This document shows, in pieces, positions 1 through 12,149 of a DNA stretch of 45,742 nt. Position 1 is the stretch's first letter. The number at the start of each line of letters is the position of its first letter. The notes under the pieces were generated by a model. That model made no database searches. It was not told where the DNA came from and saw only the letters and a program-made list of their open reading frames with translations. The stretch spans positions 1 through 45,742 of the forward strand of contig CAZNYC010000013.1 in assembly GCA_964577175.1 (NCBI GenBank), read 5' to 3'. The position numbers were made by a program, and so were the translations under genes. The DNA comes from BS750m-G62 sp964577175 (GTDB lineage: Bacteria; Planctomycetota; Phycisphaerae; FEN-1346).

Positions 1-2
1 GC

Positions 3-146
3 CGGGCCTCGGGCGAACCGGCCGTCGTGACGGCCGCGTGCGAGCAATACGACTGGTCGCCGCGCACCATCGACGCCCCCGTCCTCCGCGACCGCGACAG
101 CGACGGCGACGGCGTCCCGGCCGACGGCAGTCTCGGCAAGCGCAGA
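3..146 (+). pseudogene. Possible C-terminal coding remnant entering from the left edge
   Basis: Frame 3 is open from the window edge and its first ~48 codons have the strong G/C third-position bias of the real genes here. The peptide includes a Ca-binding-like acidic run (DRDSDGDG, about 91-114). Coding character is lost after about position 145, where a repeat-like motif (GTTCCGGGGACAC) begins, and no stop follows at a sensible place. This fits the tail of a secreted or repeat-rich protein truncated by a repeat, but the family is not recognisable. It could also be chance openness of GC-rich DNA. Confidence 0.25.
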
Positions 147-159
147 GTTCCGGGGACAC
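147..159. repeat. REP-like motif GTTCCGGGGACAC
   Basis: The 13-mer matches 12 of 13 positions of GTTCCGGTGACAC at 43452-43464 beside the mobile elements. I infer a dispersed extragenic repeat; similar motifs are familiar from REP/transposase-associated repeats, but I could not search for copies. The rest of 160-634 shows no convincing gene: the open frames there lack codon bias and have Arg/Gly-rich, non-protein-like translations. Confidence 0.35.
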
Positions 160-421
160 CCATAACCGCCCCCGTGTCAAGGGCGTTCTGCCCCGAGGGT
201 CGTTTCCCTGGTGCCGGTCGTTGCCGGCGTATTCCGTTATTGGGACGGCGTGCCGTACAGACACCCATTCGCACCGTATCCGAAACGTCTTTTTCCGGAC
301 CGTGCATGATGCTTGTCGAGGCCGTGAGGGGCCAATCCGTCTGCCGCGAGCGCGACACGGATGTCAGGGATCGAGGAATCGGGGAACCGAGGGAGCGGGA
401 CGGCCGGGGACAACACGCCGA

Positions 422-467
422 GGGGCAGAGGGACAAAGGGCACAGGGACGCGGGACAGAGGGCCGGG
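422..467 (+). other. G-run cluster with G-quadruplex potential
   Basis: Seven runs of three or more G (422, 430, 438, 445, 452, 460 and 465) are separated by 2-5 nt, which satisfies the G3+N1-7 quadruplex rule several times on the plus strand. It sits about 170 bp upstream of the promoter at 635. The surrounding 380-500 is low-complexity, with recurring GGGAC and GAGGG words. Folding or function is inference. Confidence 0.5.
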
Positions 468-634
468 ACCACCGCGACAGAGGGGGGCCGGGCCTGCTCA
501 AGACGCACATGGTGGCGACGTCGTTCGGCAATTCGATTTCCGGTTGCGGCTTTCCCGCGTGAGCCGTCCCGTCCTCGCGGCCGGTTCCGCGGATTCCGCT
601 TTCCGAATTCCGGCTCGGCCCGCGCCCCGGTCCG

Positions 635-664
635 TTGACAGGCGGCGGCGTGCGGCGGTACAAT
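635..664 (+). promoter_or_regulatory. Sigma70-type promoter for the 816 dehydrogenase
   Basis: A perfect -35 (TTGACA, 635-640) and a 5/6 -10 (TACAAT, 659-664) are separated by 18 bp. Transcription would start near 671, giving a leader of about 145 nt before the ATG at 816. No other gene in this direction lies between. Confidence 0.6.
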
Positions 665-815
665 CCGCCCGCCGTTTCGGTCGGCGGTGGGCGTTTGCCC
701 CGGTGTTGGGTGTACGCACCGTCCCGGAAGCGCCGAGAGGCATCAGGGGCCTGTCGGTGCGCTGCGCGGGCAGGCCGGTGACTTTCCATCGCACGCGACG
801 CACAAGGGGTACACC

Positions 816-1820
816 ATGACGACCGTGGCGGTCATCGGCGGCGGCGGGTGGGGCAAGAACCACGTCCGCAACTTCCACCAGATCGATTCATGTCGACTGA
901 AGATCGTGTGCGATCTGGACGAGGGCATCCTCGCCCGGCACCGGGCCGCCTACGACGACCTGGAGACCACCACCCGGGCCGAAGACGTCTTCGGCGATGC
1001 CGACGTCGATGCCGTGGTCATCGCCACCGACGCCTCCAGCCATTACGGGATTGCGCGCGCGGCCGTGGAGGCGGGCAAGCACGTCCTCGTGGAGAAGCCG
1101 ATGACGCTCGTCCCGGACGAGGCCCGGGCGCTGGTCGCAAGGGCCGAGGCCGCCGGCCGCGTCCTCATGGTCGGGCACCTCCTGGAGTACCACCCCTGTG
1201 TGCTCTACCTGAAAGACCTCGTGGGCGGCGGGCATCTGGGGAGCCTGCGGTACATGTACTCGCAGCGGGTGAACCTGGGCGTGGTCCGCAAGGACGAGAA
1301 CGCCTGGTGGAGCCTCGCCCCCCACGACGTCTCGGTCATCCTGTTTCTTTTCGGGGCGGAGCCGGTGGTCGTGACGGCCCAGGGGCAGGACTACCTGCGG
1401 GAGGGCGTGGAGGACGTGGTCTTCGCCCAGTTGAAGTTCGCCGACGGGCGCATGGCCCACATCCACGTCTCGTGGTTCGACCCGCACAAGATCCGCAAGA
1501 TGACGCTCGTCGGGGCCGAGAAGATGGCCACCTTCGACGATATGGAGCCGGCCGAGAAGATCCGCATCTACGACAAGGGCGTGGAGGCGGCCGGCACCGT
1601 TGTCGGGTACGAGCAGTCGCTTGACCTCCGCAGCGGCGACATCGTCATCCCGAAGACGCCGGGCGGCGAACCGCTACGGGCCGAGTGCCTCCATTTTCTG
1701 GAGTGCATCGAGACGGGCGAGACGCCCCGCTCCGACGGCCAGGACGGTCTCCGCGTCGTCCAGGTGCTGGAGGCCGGGCAGCGGAGCCTCGCAGGCGGCG
1801 GCAAACCGGTCGAGTTGTAA
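816..1820 (+). CDS. Gfo/Idh/MocA-family NAD(P)-dependent oxidoreductase
   Basis: A 334-residue cytoplasmic dehydrogenase. The start at 816 is chosen because the Rossmann strand begins at once (MTTVAVIGGGGWGKNHVRNF) and AAGGGG lies 5-8 nt upstream; the open frame extends further 5' but without protein-like sequence. The family core is present: the glycine-rich GGGGWGKN loop, the D-x-D end of the second strand (CDLDE) and the EKP motif (VEKPMTL, about residues 93-99), followed by the alpha/beta substrate domain. The GWGKN-x-VRNF opening resembles the WlbA/WbpB-like branch that oxidises UDP-N-acetyl sugar acids in surface polysaccharide synthesis. That is inference; no sugar-pathway neighbours are present. 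It is transcribed alone, convergent with the efflux pump gene, from the promoter at 635. There is no signal peptide, unlike the three other Gfo/Idh/MocA genes in the window. Confidence 0.9.
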   Translation: MTTVAVIGGGGWGKNHVRNFHQIDSCRLKIVCDLDEGILARHRAAYDDLETTTRAEDVFGDADVDAVVIATDASSHYGIARAAVEAGKHVLVEKPMTLVPDEARALVARAEAAGRVLMVGHLLEYHPCVLYLKDLVGGGHLGSLRYMYSQRVNLGVVRKDENAWWSLAPHDVSVILFLFGAEPVVVTAQGQDYLREGVEDVVFAQLKFADGRMAHIHVSWFDPHKIRKMTLVGAEKMATFDDMEPAEKIRIYDKGVEAAGTVVGYEQSLDLRSGDIVIPKTPGGEPLRAECLHFLECIETGETPRSDGQDGLRVVQVLEAGQRSLAGGGKPVEL

Positions 1821-1844
1821 CCGACATGCGTCTGCGCCCCGGTG

Positions 1845-1865
1845 GGCCGCCCGCGCCGCGCGGCC
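1845..1865. terminator. GC hairpin between convergent genes
   Basis: GGCCGC (1845-1850) and GCGGCC (1860-1865) form a stem with a 9-nt GC-rich loop, between the stop of the dehydrogenase and the end of the convergent pump gene. There is no U-tract on either side, so it is only a candidate bidirectional termination structure. Confidence 0.25.
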
Positions 1866-1950
1866 TGTAGAAGGCGGGACGGCGCGATGGTTACAGAGAA
1901 CCGCTCCGCGGACGGCCGGGAAACCGGGGCAGGGCAGGGCCGGCCGGAGG

Positions 1951-6078
<4,128 letters not shown>

Positions 6079-6164
6079 GCGCGTGGGTGTCCTTCGACGG
6101 CGCCGGGGTCGGGCAGGCGCGTTTTTCCGCCAACGCGCACCGTTTCCCTCGAACCGGCTGTGCC

Positions 6165-6233
6165 ACGGCGGGTCTTGCCCCGCCGTCACGTGCTTCCCTG
6201 GGGCGCACGGCCGGACAAGGCCGGCCGTGGCAC
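6165..6233. repeat. Dispersed double-hairpin intergenic repeat, copy 1
   Basis: Two stem-loops lie between cusB and cusA: ACGGCGGG/CCCGCCGT (6165-6186, 6-nt loop) and CACGGCCGG/CCGGCCGTG (6206-6229, loop ACAAGG). The second is nearly identical to 38752-38775, where a GGCGGG/CCCGCC stem also lies upstream. The structure sits within the efflux operon, so it might affect cusA expression or transcript stability (inference). No T-run follows. Confidence 0.5.
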
Positions 6234-6257
6234 GGGCGCTCCTCCGGAATTGGCCTC

Positions 6258-7778
6258 CTACGGCCCGTCGTGCGCCGTCGCGTCATCGTCGGCCGGGGTG
6301 CCCTGGGCGTCGTCGGCGGGGTTCATCATGCTGGGTTTGGCCCGGATCTGGAGTTCGCTGTCGATCTTGAAACTGCCCTTCGTCACGACGCGGTCGCCCT
6401 CGGCGAGGCCGGACCGGACGATGTAGTAGTCGCCCGCGCGGGGCCCCAGGTCCACTTCCACGCCCTCGTAGGTCGGATTCTCCGCACCGGGCACCGCGCG
6501 GTACACCACCGCCCGCTTCCCGGTGACGAGCGCGGCCGAGGCCGGAATGACCAGCGGCCTGGCCGACGTCTCCGGCCGGACCGGTGCGGTGCCGAGCGAC
6601 TCGGTCGGCACGAGGTCCATGCCGCAGATGTCGCATGCGTCCGCTTCCGCCTTGATGACGCCGGGATGCATCGGGCACGTCCACTTGCCGACCAGGTCGG
6701 GGTCCATGACGCGGCCGCCGGCGGCCACGCGGGCTCGGACCACCGCCCGGACGAACATGGCCGGCTTCAACCGGCGGTCCGGGTTCGGCGCGTTGACCCG
6801 CACGTGGACGGTCCGGGTCTTCTCGGTCAGGACGGGGTCGATGAAGGCGATCCGCCCGAGGAACGTTTCGCCGGGGTGGGCGACGCTCGAGAAGGCCACC
6901 TCCTGGCCGTACCGCAGCCACGCCAGGTCCGCCTCGTAGGCGTCGAGTTTGACCCAGACGCGGGAGAGGTCGGCGATGGTGTAGATGCGGGTGCCGGTCT
7001 GGACGTACTGGCCCTCCTCGACGTGGCGGCCGACGACCGTACCGCCGGCCGGGGCGTAGATCGTCATGTGGTCCGACGGCGTGCCGCGCTCCTCGATTGC
7101 CCGGATCTGCTCCGGCGTAAGGCCCCAGAGGCGGAGTTTCTCCCGCGTGGCCTCGACGGTGGCGTCGGCGGTCTCGCGCATGACGGTCACGTCGCTGGCC
7201 TCGAGGTCCCGCCGGGCCTTCAGGGCCTGGAGCAGTTCCTCCTGGGCGGTCAGCAGGTCCGGGCTGTACAGATACATCATGTGGTCGCCCTGGTTGACCT
7301 GCACGCCGGTGTAATCGACGAACAGGCGATCGAGGCGGCCGGCCACCCACGCGGTGATGTCCTGGACGCGGGTCTCATCGTAGGCCACCTTGCCGACCAG
7401 CCAAATCTCGGCCGTCGGGAACCGCCGTTCGACCGGCGCGGTCTGGATCTCCATCAGTTTCCGCGCCTCGGGCGTGACGGTGAGGCGGCGCTTGCCCCCG
7501 CCGCCGGTGTCCTCGGAGACCGGGATGAGGTCCATCCCGCACTTCGGACACGGGCCGGGCTCGGGCTGGCGTATCTCCGGATGCATGGAGCAGGTCCAGG
7601 TGGTGGAGGGGGCATCCGCCTCCGACGGCCCGCCTGCCACTACGGGAGTCGCGGGGCGGCCCCCCCAGCGCACGGCGTAGCCGGCGGCGAAGGCCAGGGC
7701 GACTGCCACGACCGCCCCCGCTGCCAGACCCAGCCGTTTCAGGACGGCGCGTGCGCGTTTCGGGACAGGTTCCGCCAT
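6258..7778 (-). CDS. cusB: CusB/HlyD-type periplasmic adaptor with two heavy-metal-binding modules
   Basis: A 506-residue membrane fusion protein joining the CusA pump to the TolC-like channel. The ATG at 7778 has AAAGGAG upstream. Residues about 18-38 form the N-terminal membrane anchor. Residues 61-87 are a heavy-metal-binding YHS-like module (WTCSMHPE ... CPKCGMDL), the usual N-terminal feature of CusB homologues. Residues about 120-350 hold the barrel-sandwich, hairpin and beta-barrel parts (YSPDLLTAQEELLQAL, VVGRHVEEGQYVQTGTRIY, DPVLTEKTRTV). A second module (WTCPMHPG ... CDICGMDL, 366-391) interrupts the membrane-proximal region, which is unusual. The C-terminus (GLAEGDRVVTKGSFKIDSE) is typical. 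Cu/Ag specificity is probable from the Met/Cys/His modules, not proven. Confidence 0.92.
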   Translation of the reverse strand: MAEPVPKRARAVLKRLGLAAGAVVAVALAFAAGYAVRWGGRPATPVVAGGPSEADAPSTTWTCSMHPEIRQPEPGPCPKCGMDLIPVSEDTGGGGKRRLTVTPEARKLMEIQTAPVERRFPTAEIWLVGKVAYDETRVQDITAWVAGRLDRLFVDYTGVQVNQGDHMMYLYSPDLLTAQEELLQALKARRDLEASDVTVMRETADATVEATREKLRLWGLTPEQIRAIEERGTPSDHMTIYAPAGGTVVGRHVEEGQYVQTGTRIYTIADLSRVWVKLDAYEADLAWLRYGQEVAFSSVAHPGETFLGRIAFIDPVLTEKTRTVHVRVNAPNPDRRLKPAMFVRAVVRARVAAGGRVMDPDLVGKWTCPMHPGVIKAEADACDICGMDLVPTESLGTAPVRPETSARPLVIPASAALVTGKRAVVYRAVPGAENPTYEGVEVDLGPRAGDYYIVRSGLAEGDRVVTKGSFKIDSELQIRAKPSMMNPADDAQGTPADDDATAHDGP

Positions 7779-7856
7779 GGGCCCGGCTCCTTTACTTGGG
7801 TAGATCGCCGCCCGGGTCGGCCTTCAGCGACAGCATGCACGTCCATGTGTGGCGAT

Positions 7857-9317
7857 TCATCCGGCATCTTTTTCAGGCACGTTCGGTTCGGTGATTTCCG
7901 GTTCGGCGGGAAGGTCCGCCGACCCGTCATCCGGGTCGACAGGGACCTCGGGTGCGGCGGGCGGCATCGGCCGGCCGACCAGCATCTCCAGTTCCGACCG
8001 GCGGACGGCGTGGTCCGCCAGCGCCCGCTCGTAAGCCAGTTCGAATTCCAGCAGGACCCGTTCGGCGTCCACGAGGTCCACGAAGTTCGCGTTGCCCGCC
8101 CGGAACGCCGCCTCCGTCGCCTTCAGCGACTGGCGCGCCTTCGGCACGAGCGTGTCGCGGTACAGGTCGATCTTGCGGACCGCGTCTCGGAATTCGTACA
8201 GGGCCATTTTGACGTCGGCCGCCAAACGGTTCTCGCGGTCGGCCCGTTCCTTGACGGCGTCGAAGTGCCGGTTGCGGGCCTCGCGGACGGCCGCGTCGTA
8301 CTTCTCGCGCCACACCGGCACCGTGACGCCGAGCGTGGCGATGGCGGGGTCCTTGCCGCTGTCCCGGGTACCCGGCATGAGGGCCTCGTCGGTGTCGATG
8401 AACGAGATGCCAAGAGTCATGTCCGGGTAATACGACTGGCGTGCGAGACGGATGCCCCGTTCCGTCCGGTCGATTTCGCGGTCCAGGGCCTGGAGTTCGG
8501 GATTCGATTCGCGGAGCCAGGCCAGGAGTTCCTCGTCGCTCGCCCGGACGGGGCGTTCGGGCGGGGTCTCGGGCCAGGGAACCGGTTCCAGGGTCGGGCG
8601 TCCGAGGGCCGCATTCAGCCGGGCGGCGGACGGCTCCCGAAGAGCCTCCAGCGCCCGCAGGCGGTCGTCGAGTTTCCCCAGTTCCACCTGGGCCCGGATG
8701 ACGTCGGGGTGTCTGGCGGCGGCCTTGTACCGGGTCCGCGCCACGCCCTCCAGGTACTCGACGAGTTGCCGGTTCCGTCGGACCAGGTCGATGGCCCGTT
8801 TGAGATAGTAATACTCGTAGTACGCCTGCTTGACGCGGTGGAAGAGGCGGAGTTTGGCGGCCTCGTACCGCGCATGGGCGGCGCGGGCGGCCTCGGCGGC
8901 CTCGCCGGCCCGGTGCTCGAGTTTGGCCGGCCACGGCACCGTCTGCGACATCCCCAGCGCCTGCCGCTGCGGCCCCACGCGGGTCTCCACCTCCCGGATG
9001 TAGTACCGGTAGGTGAACACCGGGTCCGGCAGGGCCCGGGCCTGCGGGATGCGATCCAGCGCCGCCCGCCACCGATAGAACGCCGCCTCCAAGCCGGGGT
9101 TCCCCAGGGCCGCGTACGCGAGGTAGTCCGAGAGCCCGGCCTCGGCGTCCAGGGAGGGGAGGGGCCCGACGGGTTCTGCCGCCGCCCGCGCCGCCGGACG
9201 GTACCGGTACGACTGCTCGACCTCGCGGGCGCTGGCGCGGAGGTCGCGTTCCGCCTGTGTGGCACAACCGGCCAAGAGGAGTGTCACGAGGACGACGCCG
9301 ATCGTCGGTTGCTTCAC
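7857..9317 (-). CDS. TolC-family outer-membrane efflux lipoprotein
   Basis: A 486-residue outer-membrane channel subunit, presumably the exit duct of the tripartite pump with the two genes downstream. I chose the GTG at 9317 because GGGGAGGG lies 5-6 nt upstream and a lipoprotein signal follows immediately (KQPTIGVVLVTLLLAGC, lipid-accepting Cys 18); the open frame extends 32 codons further without signal-like sequence. The two OEP halves are visible: long alpha-hairpin segments rich in Ala/Arg/Glu (AEAARAAHARYEAAKLRLFH; VRKIDLYRDTLVPKARQSL) and the conserved NFVDLVDAERVLLEFELAYERA block near the C-terminus, here split as NFVDLVDAERVL then EFELAYERA. The tail is acidic and Pro-rich. CusB starts 78 bp downstream. 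Confidence 0.9.
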   Translation of the reverse strand: MKQPTIGVVLVTLLLAGCATQAERDLRASAREVEQSYRYRPAARAAAEPVGPLPSLDAEAGLSDYLAYAALGNPGLEAAFYRWRAALDRIPQARALPDPVFTYRYYIREVETRVGPQRQALGMSQTVPWPAKLEHRAGEAAEAARAAHARYEAAKLRLFHRVKQAYYEYYYLKRAIDLVRRNRQLVEYLEGVARTRYKAAARHPDVIRAQVELGKLDDRLRALEALREPSAARLNAALGRPTLEPVPWPETPPERPVRASDEELLAWLRESNPELQALDREIDRTERGIRLARQSYYPDMTLGISFIDTDEALMPGTRDSGKDPAIATLGVTVPVWREKYDAAVREARNRHFDAVKERADRENRLAADVKMALYEFRDAVRKIDLYRDTLVPKARQSLKATEAAFRAGNANFVDLVDAERVLLEFELAYERALADHAVRRSELEMLVGRPMPPAAPEVPVDPDDGSADLPAEPEITEPNVPEKDAG

Positions 9318-9383
9318 GCTGGCCCTCCCCGGCTGACCCCCGCTGACCGGCCGTCGCTGCGCCGTCCGGCCCGCGTATCGTCC

Positions 9384-9413
9384 ATCGTAGCCGCTTGGGT
9401 CTTGCCGCTTCAA
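9384..9413 (-). promoter_or_regulatory. Weak candidate promoter for the efflux set
   Basis: On the minus strand TTGAAG (9413-9408) and TACGAT (9389-9384) are 18 bp apart, 67 bp upstream of the tolC start. Each box matches consensus at 4 of 6 positions. Read-through from cysH is the alternative. Confidence 0.25.
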
Positions 9414-9452
9414 GGCGGCGTGATAATCGTGCCGCTGTCCGGCCGGGACCGG

Positions 9453-10226
9453 TCAGATGCCTGCGCCGTCCTCGTATTTCAGAGGCTTGGTATGGATCCC
9501 GCACTCCCCGCCGCACTTGCTCGTGCCGATCCACCGGCCGGCGCGTTCGGCCTCGCCGGCCGCGGTCACACGCGTGCAGGGGGCGCAGCCGAGCGAGCGG
9601 TACCCCTCGGCGTACAGCGGGTTGACGAGGACGCCGTTCAGGGCGGCGTACTTCCAGACCTCGGCCTCGTGCCAGAGGAGGATCGGGTACAGGCGGAGCA
9701 GACCGTCGCCGCGGTCCTCGACTTCCGCCAAGCCCGCCCCCCGCCGGCCGGAGGTGCACCGCAGTCCCGAGGCGAGGCACCGGGCCCCCAACTCGCGGAT
9801 CGCCCGACGCGTGGGTTCCACCTTCAGCACCCGGCAGCACCGGTCGGGGTCCGTCTCGTGGAGGTCGTCCGGCACGTCGGCCTCGGCCCGGTAGACCGCC
9901 AGTTCCGGATACCGCGCGCGGACCCGCGCCAGGTGCCGCTCCGTCTCCGGAAAGGCGTGCGGCGTGAGGACCGTAAAGCCGGCGATGTTCGGGTCGACCC
10001 GCTTGGCCAGGTGCCACACGACGCCCGTGCCGAGGCTGTTCGCCACGACGAGTCCGTCGCCGAAGTCGTTGCGGGCCGCTTCGAGGAGCCCGAGCGAGCG
10101 GTCGACCTTCTCCTTGAACGTGAGACGGTCGACGAGATCGAAGACGTCCTCCTCCATGAGGCGCTCGACGGGGAGGGCACGTGTCTCGGGCGGCCGATGC
10201 GTCGGACGGGTCTGTGTGGGATTCAT
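9453..10226 (-). CDS. cysH: CysH-type phosphoadenylyl/adenylyl-sulfate reductase
   Basis: A 257-residue sulfonucleotide reductase converting APS or PAPS to sulfite in assimilatory sulfate reduction. The ATG at 10226 has a purine-rich CAGGGGGCGATC just upstream; the frame extends 53 codons further through the promoter, so that extension is rejected. The [4Fe-4S] ligands of APS-reducing enzymes are all present: Cys-Cys at 130-131 (DRCCRVLKVEP) and C214/C217 (GCAPCTR). The catalytic Cys lies in ECGIH (C242). The iron-sulfur set argues for APS as substrate. Oddities: the phosphosulfate loop reads NSLGTG rather than the usual SFG-type loop, and the DTG-type motif before FPET is replaced by LTPHAFPET. 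An extra Cys (238) precedes the catalytic one. No cysN/cysD/cysI neighbours; the efflux genes follow on the same strand. Confidence 0.88.
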   Translation of the reverse strand: MNPTQTRPTHRPPETRALPVERLMEEDVFDLVDRLTFKEKVDRSLGLLEAARNDFGDGLVVANSLGTGVVWHLAKRVDPNIAGFTVLTPHAFPETERHLARVRARYPELAVYRAEADVPDDLHETDPDRCCRVLKVEPTRRAIRELGARCLASGLRCTSGRRGAGLAEVEDRGDGLLRLYPILLWHEAEVWKYAALNGVLVNPLYAEGYRSLGCAPCTRVTAAGEAERAGRWIGTSKCGGECGIHTKPLKYEDGAGI

Positions 10227-10356
10227 GATCGCCCCCTGGCGGATTGGAACTCTCATTCGGCGGGACAATGCGCCGGCCGACGGATCTCGCCGCGTCGCCG
10301 ACCAACAACGGGTTCGCAGGCCGGGCGCAAGGCTATACCCAACCGCTTCACTCGGA

Positions 10357-10385
10357 ATAGTACTGTAAAGAGGCGCGGCTGTCAA
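10357..10385 (-). promoter_or_regulatory. Sigma70-type promoter for cysH with ~120-nt leader
   Basis: A perfect -35 (TTGACA, 10385-10380) and a 4/6 -10 (TACTAT, 10362-10357) are exactly 17 bp apart. Transcription would start near 10350 and leave a leader of about 120 nt before the cysH ATG. The leader has GC-rich pairing potential, but I recognise no known riboswitch core. Confidence 0.6.
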
Positions 10386-10433
10386 GGCCGCAGGGTAAAA
10401 GCGGAAGCAGGCCGCCGCGCCGGGTGCCCGGCG

Positions 10434-12149
10434 TCAACGCGCGCCGGGCGCCGTCGGCGCCCTGGAGGCGGAGGGGGTGGGGGTGGTGGACGGAGAGCGG
10501 TCGCCGGAGGGCGCGGGCACGTTCACCCACAGGTCCACGTGCCCGGCGGGGCCGTAGGCGGCGCCGACGATGTCCGGCCGCCCGTCGCCGGCCACGTCGG
10601 CCGCGGCGGCCCGATGCGTCGGGACGCCCAGGCCGACGCGGGTTTTCTGAAAGCGCCCGCCGCCCAGGTTGTGGAAGAGGAGCATCCGGGGGGCCTGGTG
10701 CCGGCCGAGGTCCATCTCGGCGACGAGGATGTCCGGCCGGGCGTCGCCGTCGAAGTCGGTCACGGCAAGCGTTCGCGGGTGGAAGAGCCCCTCGCCCAGG
10801 GGGTGCGGCGTCCAGGCGGGGCCCTTGAACCAGACGAGGCGACCGTCCGCACGGTCCCCTTCGCAGGCCACCACCTCCTGCCGCCCGTCGCCGTCCAGGT
10901 CCGCCGTCGCGACCTCGGTCACCTCGAGCGTGCCGGCGTACCGGTGGGCTTTCCATGCCTTGCCGCCGGGTGTGGAGCGGCAGATGAACGGTCCGGCAAC
11001 GACATCGCGGCGCCCGTCGCCGGTGAGGTCGGCCACCGCCAGGCCCTGGGCGGTGCCGAGGCCGTCGACGACCTCGCGGCGCACCTTGATCGGCCAGGGG
11101 CCCTCGCCCGGCTCGCCGGGAATCGTATACGCCAGCAGCGAGCCCACCTTGCCGGCCAGGAGCAGGATCTCCGGGGCGCCGTCGCCGTCGAGGTCGTCGA
11201 CGGCCAGGCCGCGTACGATATCGAAGCGGTTCTCAATGAGGTGTCGCGGCCAGGGATCGGTGGGGGTCTCGGGGTGCTCGAACCAGTAGAGTTCGGCGCC
11301 GCCGGTGTGGCGGCCGGCGACGACGTCGGTCCGGCCATCACGGTTCACGTCGAGCGGGAAGGCGGGGCCGTCGAGGCCGGGCGCCTCGGCCATCGGATGC
11401 CGTTGCCAGGACGGGTTCTCGTACCAGGCCAGGTGTTCCGATCCGCGTTTGCACCCGACGAGGACGTCGGGGCGTCCGTCGCCGCTCACGTCGCTTACAA
11501 GCGTGAAGGTGTGCTGGCGGCCCGGTGGGTCGGCGTCGATGGCCTCGTGCCGGAACGCGAGGGGCCGCGCGGCCTCCCGGCGTGCAACGGCCTCGGCGGC
11601 GGGACTTTGGCCGAGGAGGCTCCGACGGGGGCCGGTCTTCGGCGGGGCGGGCATCGCGATGGCGGCCGGCGCGCCGGCCACCGCCGGCCCCTCGGGCGGT
11701 CGGTAGATGGCCTGGACCGAGACGACCGAGGCCTCCGGCCGCTCGCCGCCCCAGCCGAGCCGCGTGGCGTAGCCCCAGCCCACGAGGCTGCGGAACCGGC
11801 GGACCGCCAGGTCGTCGCTGGCGAACGTCCAGACCTTGAGCGGTTCGGCGCCGGGGTCGCCCCCGCGGTTTACCCGGCCGGCGTAGAGGCGGAATTCGAT
11901 CGTGCCGTTTACCAGGACCGGCTGCGGTCGCACCGTCTGGAACAGGTACAGCCGCACCTGGACGCCGTCCGGGCCGGGCGAGTCGTCCCAGTTGACGGCG
12001 GCGGGGGGACTGGCCCAGAGTTCCAGGGCGTCGACGCGGTCGACGGGCGGCGGGGGCGTCACGGGGACCGTGCCGCGGCCGCCGTCGGCACCGCAGCCGA
12101 CCGCCAGGAGGCAGGCGGCGAGGGCGAGGCTGGCGGCGGCGCGGCTCAT
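10434..12149 (-). CDS. FG-GAP/VCBS-repeat lipoprotein, translationally coupled to the giant secretin
   Basis: A 571-residue predicted lipoprotein. Residues 1-19 form a signal with Cys 19 in AVGC. Residues about 20-190 are a beta-rich N-terminal region with no family I know. From about 205 to 545 there are seven Ca-binding blade motifs (DVSGDGRPD, DVNRDGRTD, DLDGDGAPE, DLTGDGRRD, DLDGDGRQE, DFDGDARPD, DVAGDGRPD), as expected for a seven-bladed FG-GAP propeller. The C-terminus is Ser/Thr/Pro-rich. Its ATG overlaps the secretin stop codon (ATGA at 12149-12146), so it is last in the secretion operon and likely made by coupled translation. Propeller lipoproteins are often surface or periplasmic binding proteins; a role as pilotin, gate or substrate of the secretin is inference from position only. 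Confidence 0.88.
   Translation of the reverse strand: MSRAAASLALAACLLAVGCGADGGRGTVPVTPPPPVDRVDALELWASPPAAVNWDDSPGPDGVQVRLYLFQTVRPQPVLVNGTIEFRLYAGRVNRGGDPGAEPLKVWTFASDDLAVRRFRSLVGWGYATRLGWGGERPEASVVSVQAIYRPPEGPAVAGAPAAIAMPAPPKTGPRRSLLGQSPAAEAVARREAARPLAFRHEAIDADPPGRQHTFTLVSDVSGDGRPDVLVGCKRGSEHLAWYENPSWQRHPMAEAPGLDGPAFPLDVNRDGRTDVVAGRHTGGAELYWFEHPETPTDPWPRHLIENRFDIVRGLAVDDLDGDGAPEILLLAGKVGSLLAYTIPGEPGEGPWPIKVRREVVDGLGTAQGLAVADLTGDGRRDVVAGPFICRSTPGGKAWKAHRYAGTLEVTEVATADLDGDGRQEVVACEGDRADGRLVWFKGPAWTPHPLGEGLFHPRTLAVTDFDGDARPDILVAEMDLGRHQAPRMLLFHNLGGGRFQKTRVGLGVPTHRAAAADVAGDGRPDIVGAAYGPAGHVDLWVNVPAPSGDRSPSTTPTPSASRAPTAPGAR

Noticed and set aside
9404..9419. Hairpin GCCGC/GCGGC after cysH as a terminator
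   Set aside because: The stem is only 5 bp and no U-run follows in the direction of cysH transcription.
7927..10308. 793-codon minus frame spanning tolC and cysH
   Set aside because: It is in a different frame from both real genes, crosses their stops and has Arg/Gly/Pro-rich low-complexity translation.
10227..10350. Possible SAM or other sulfur riboswitch in the cysH leader
   Set aside because: The leader is long enough, but no conserved riboswitch core could be recognised by eye.
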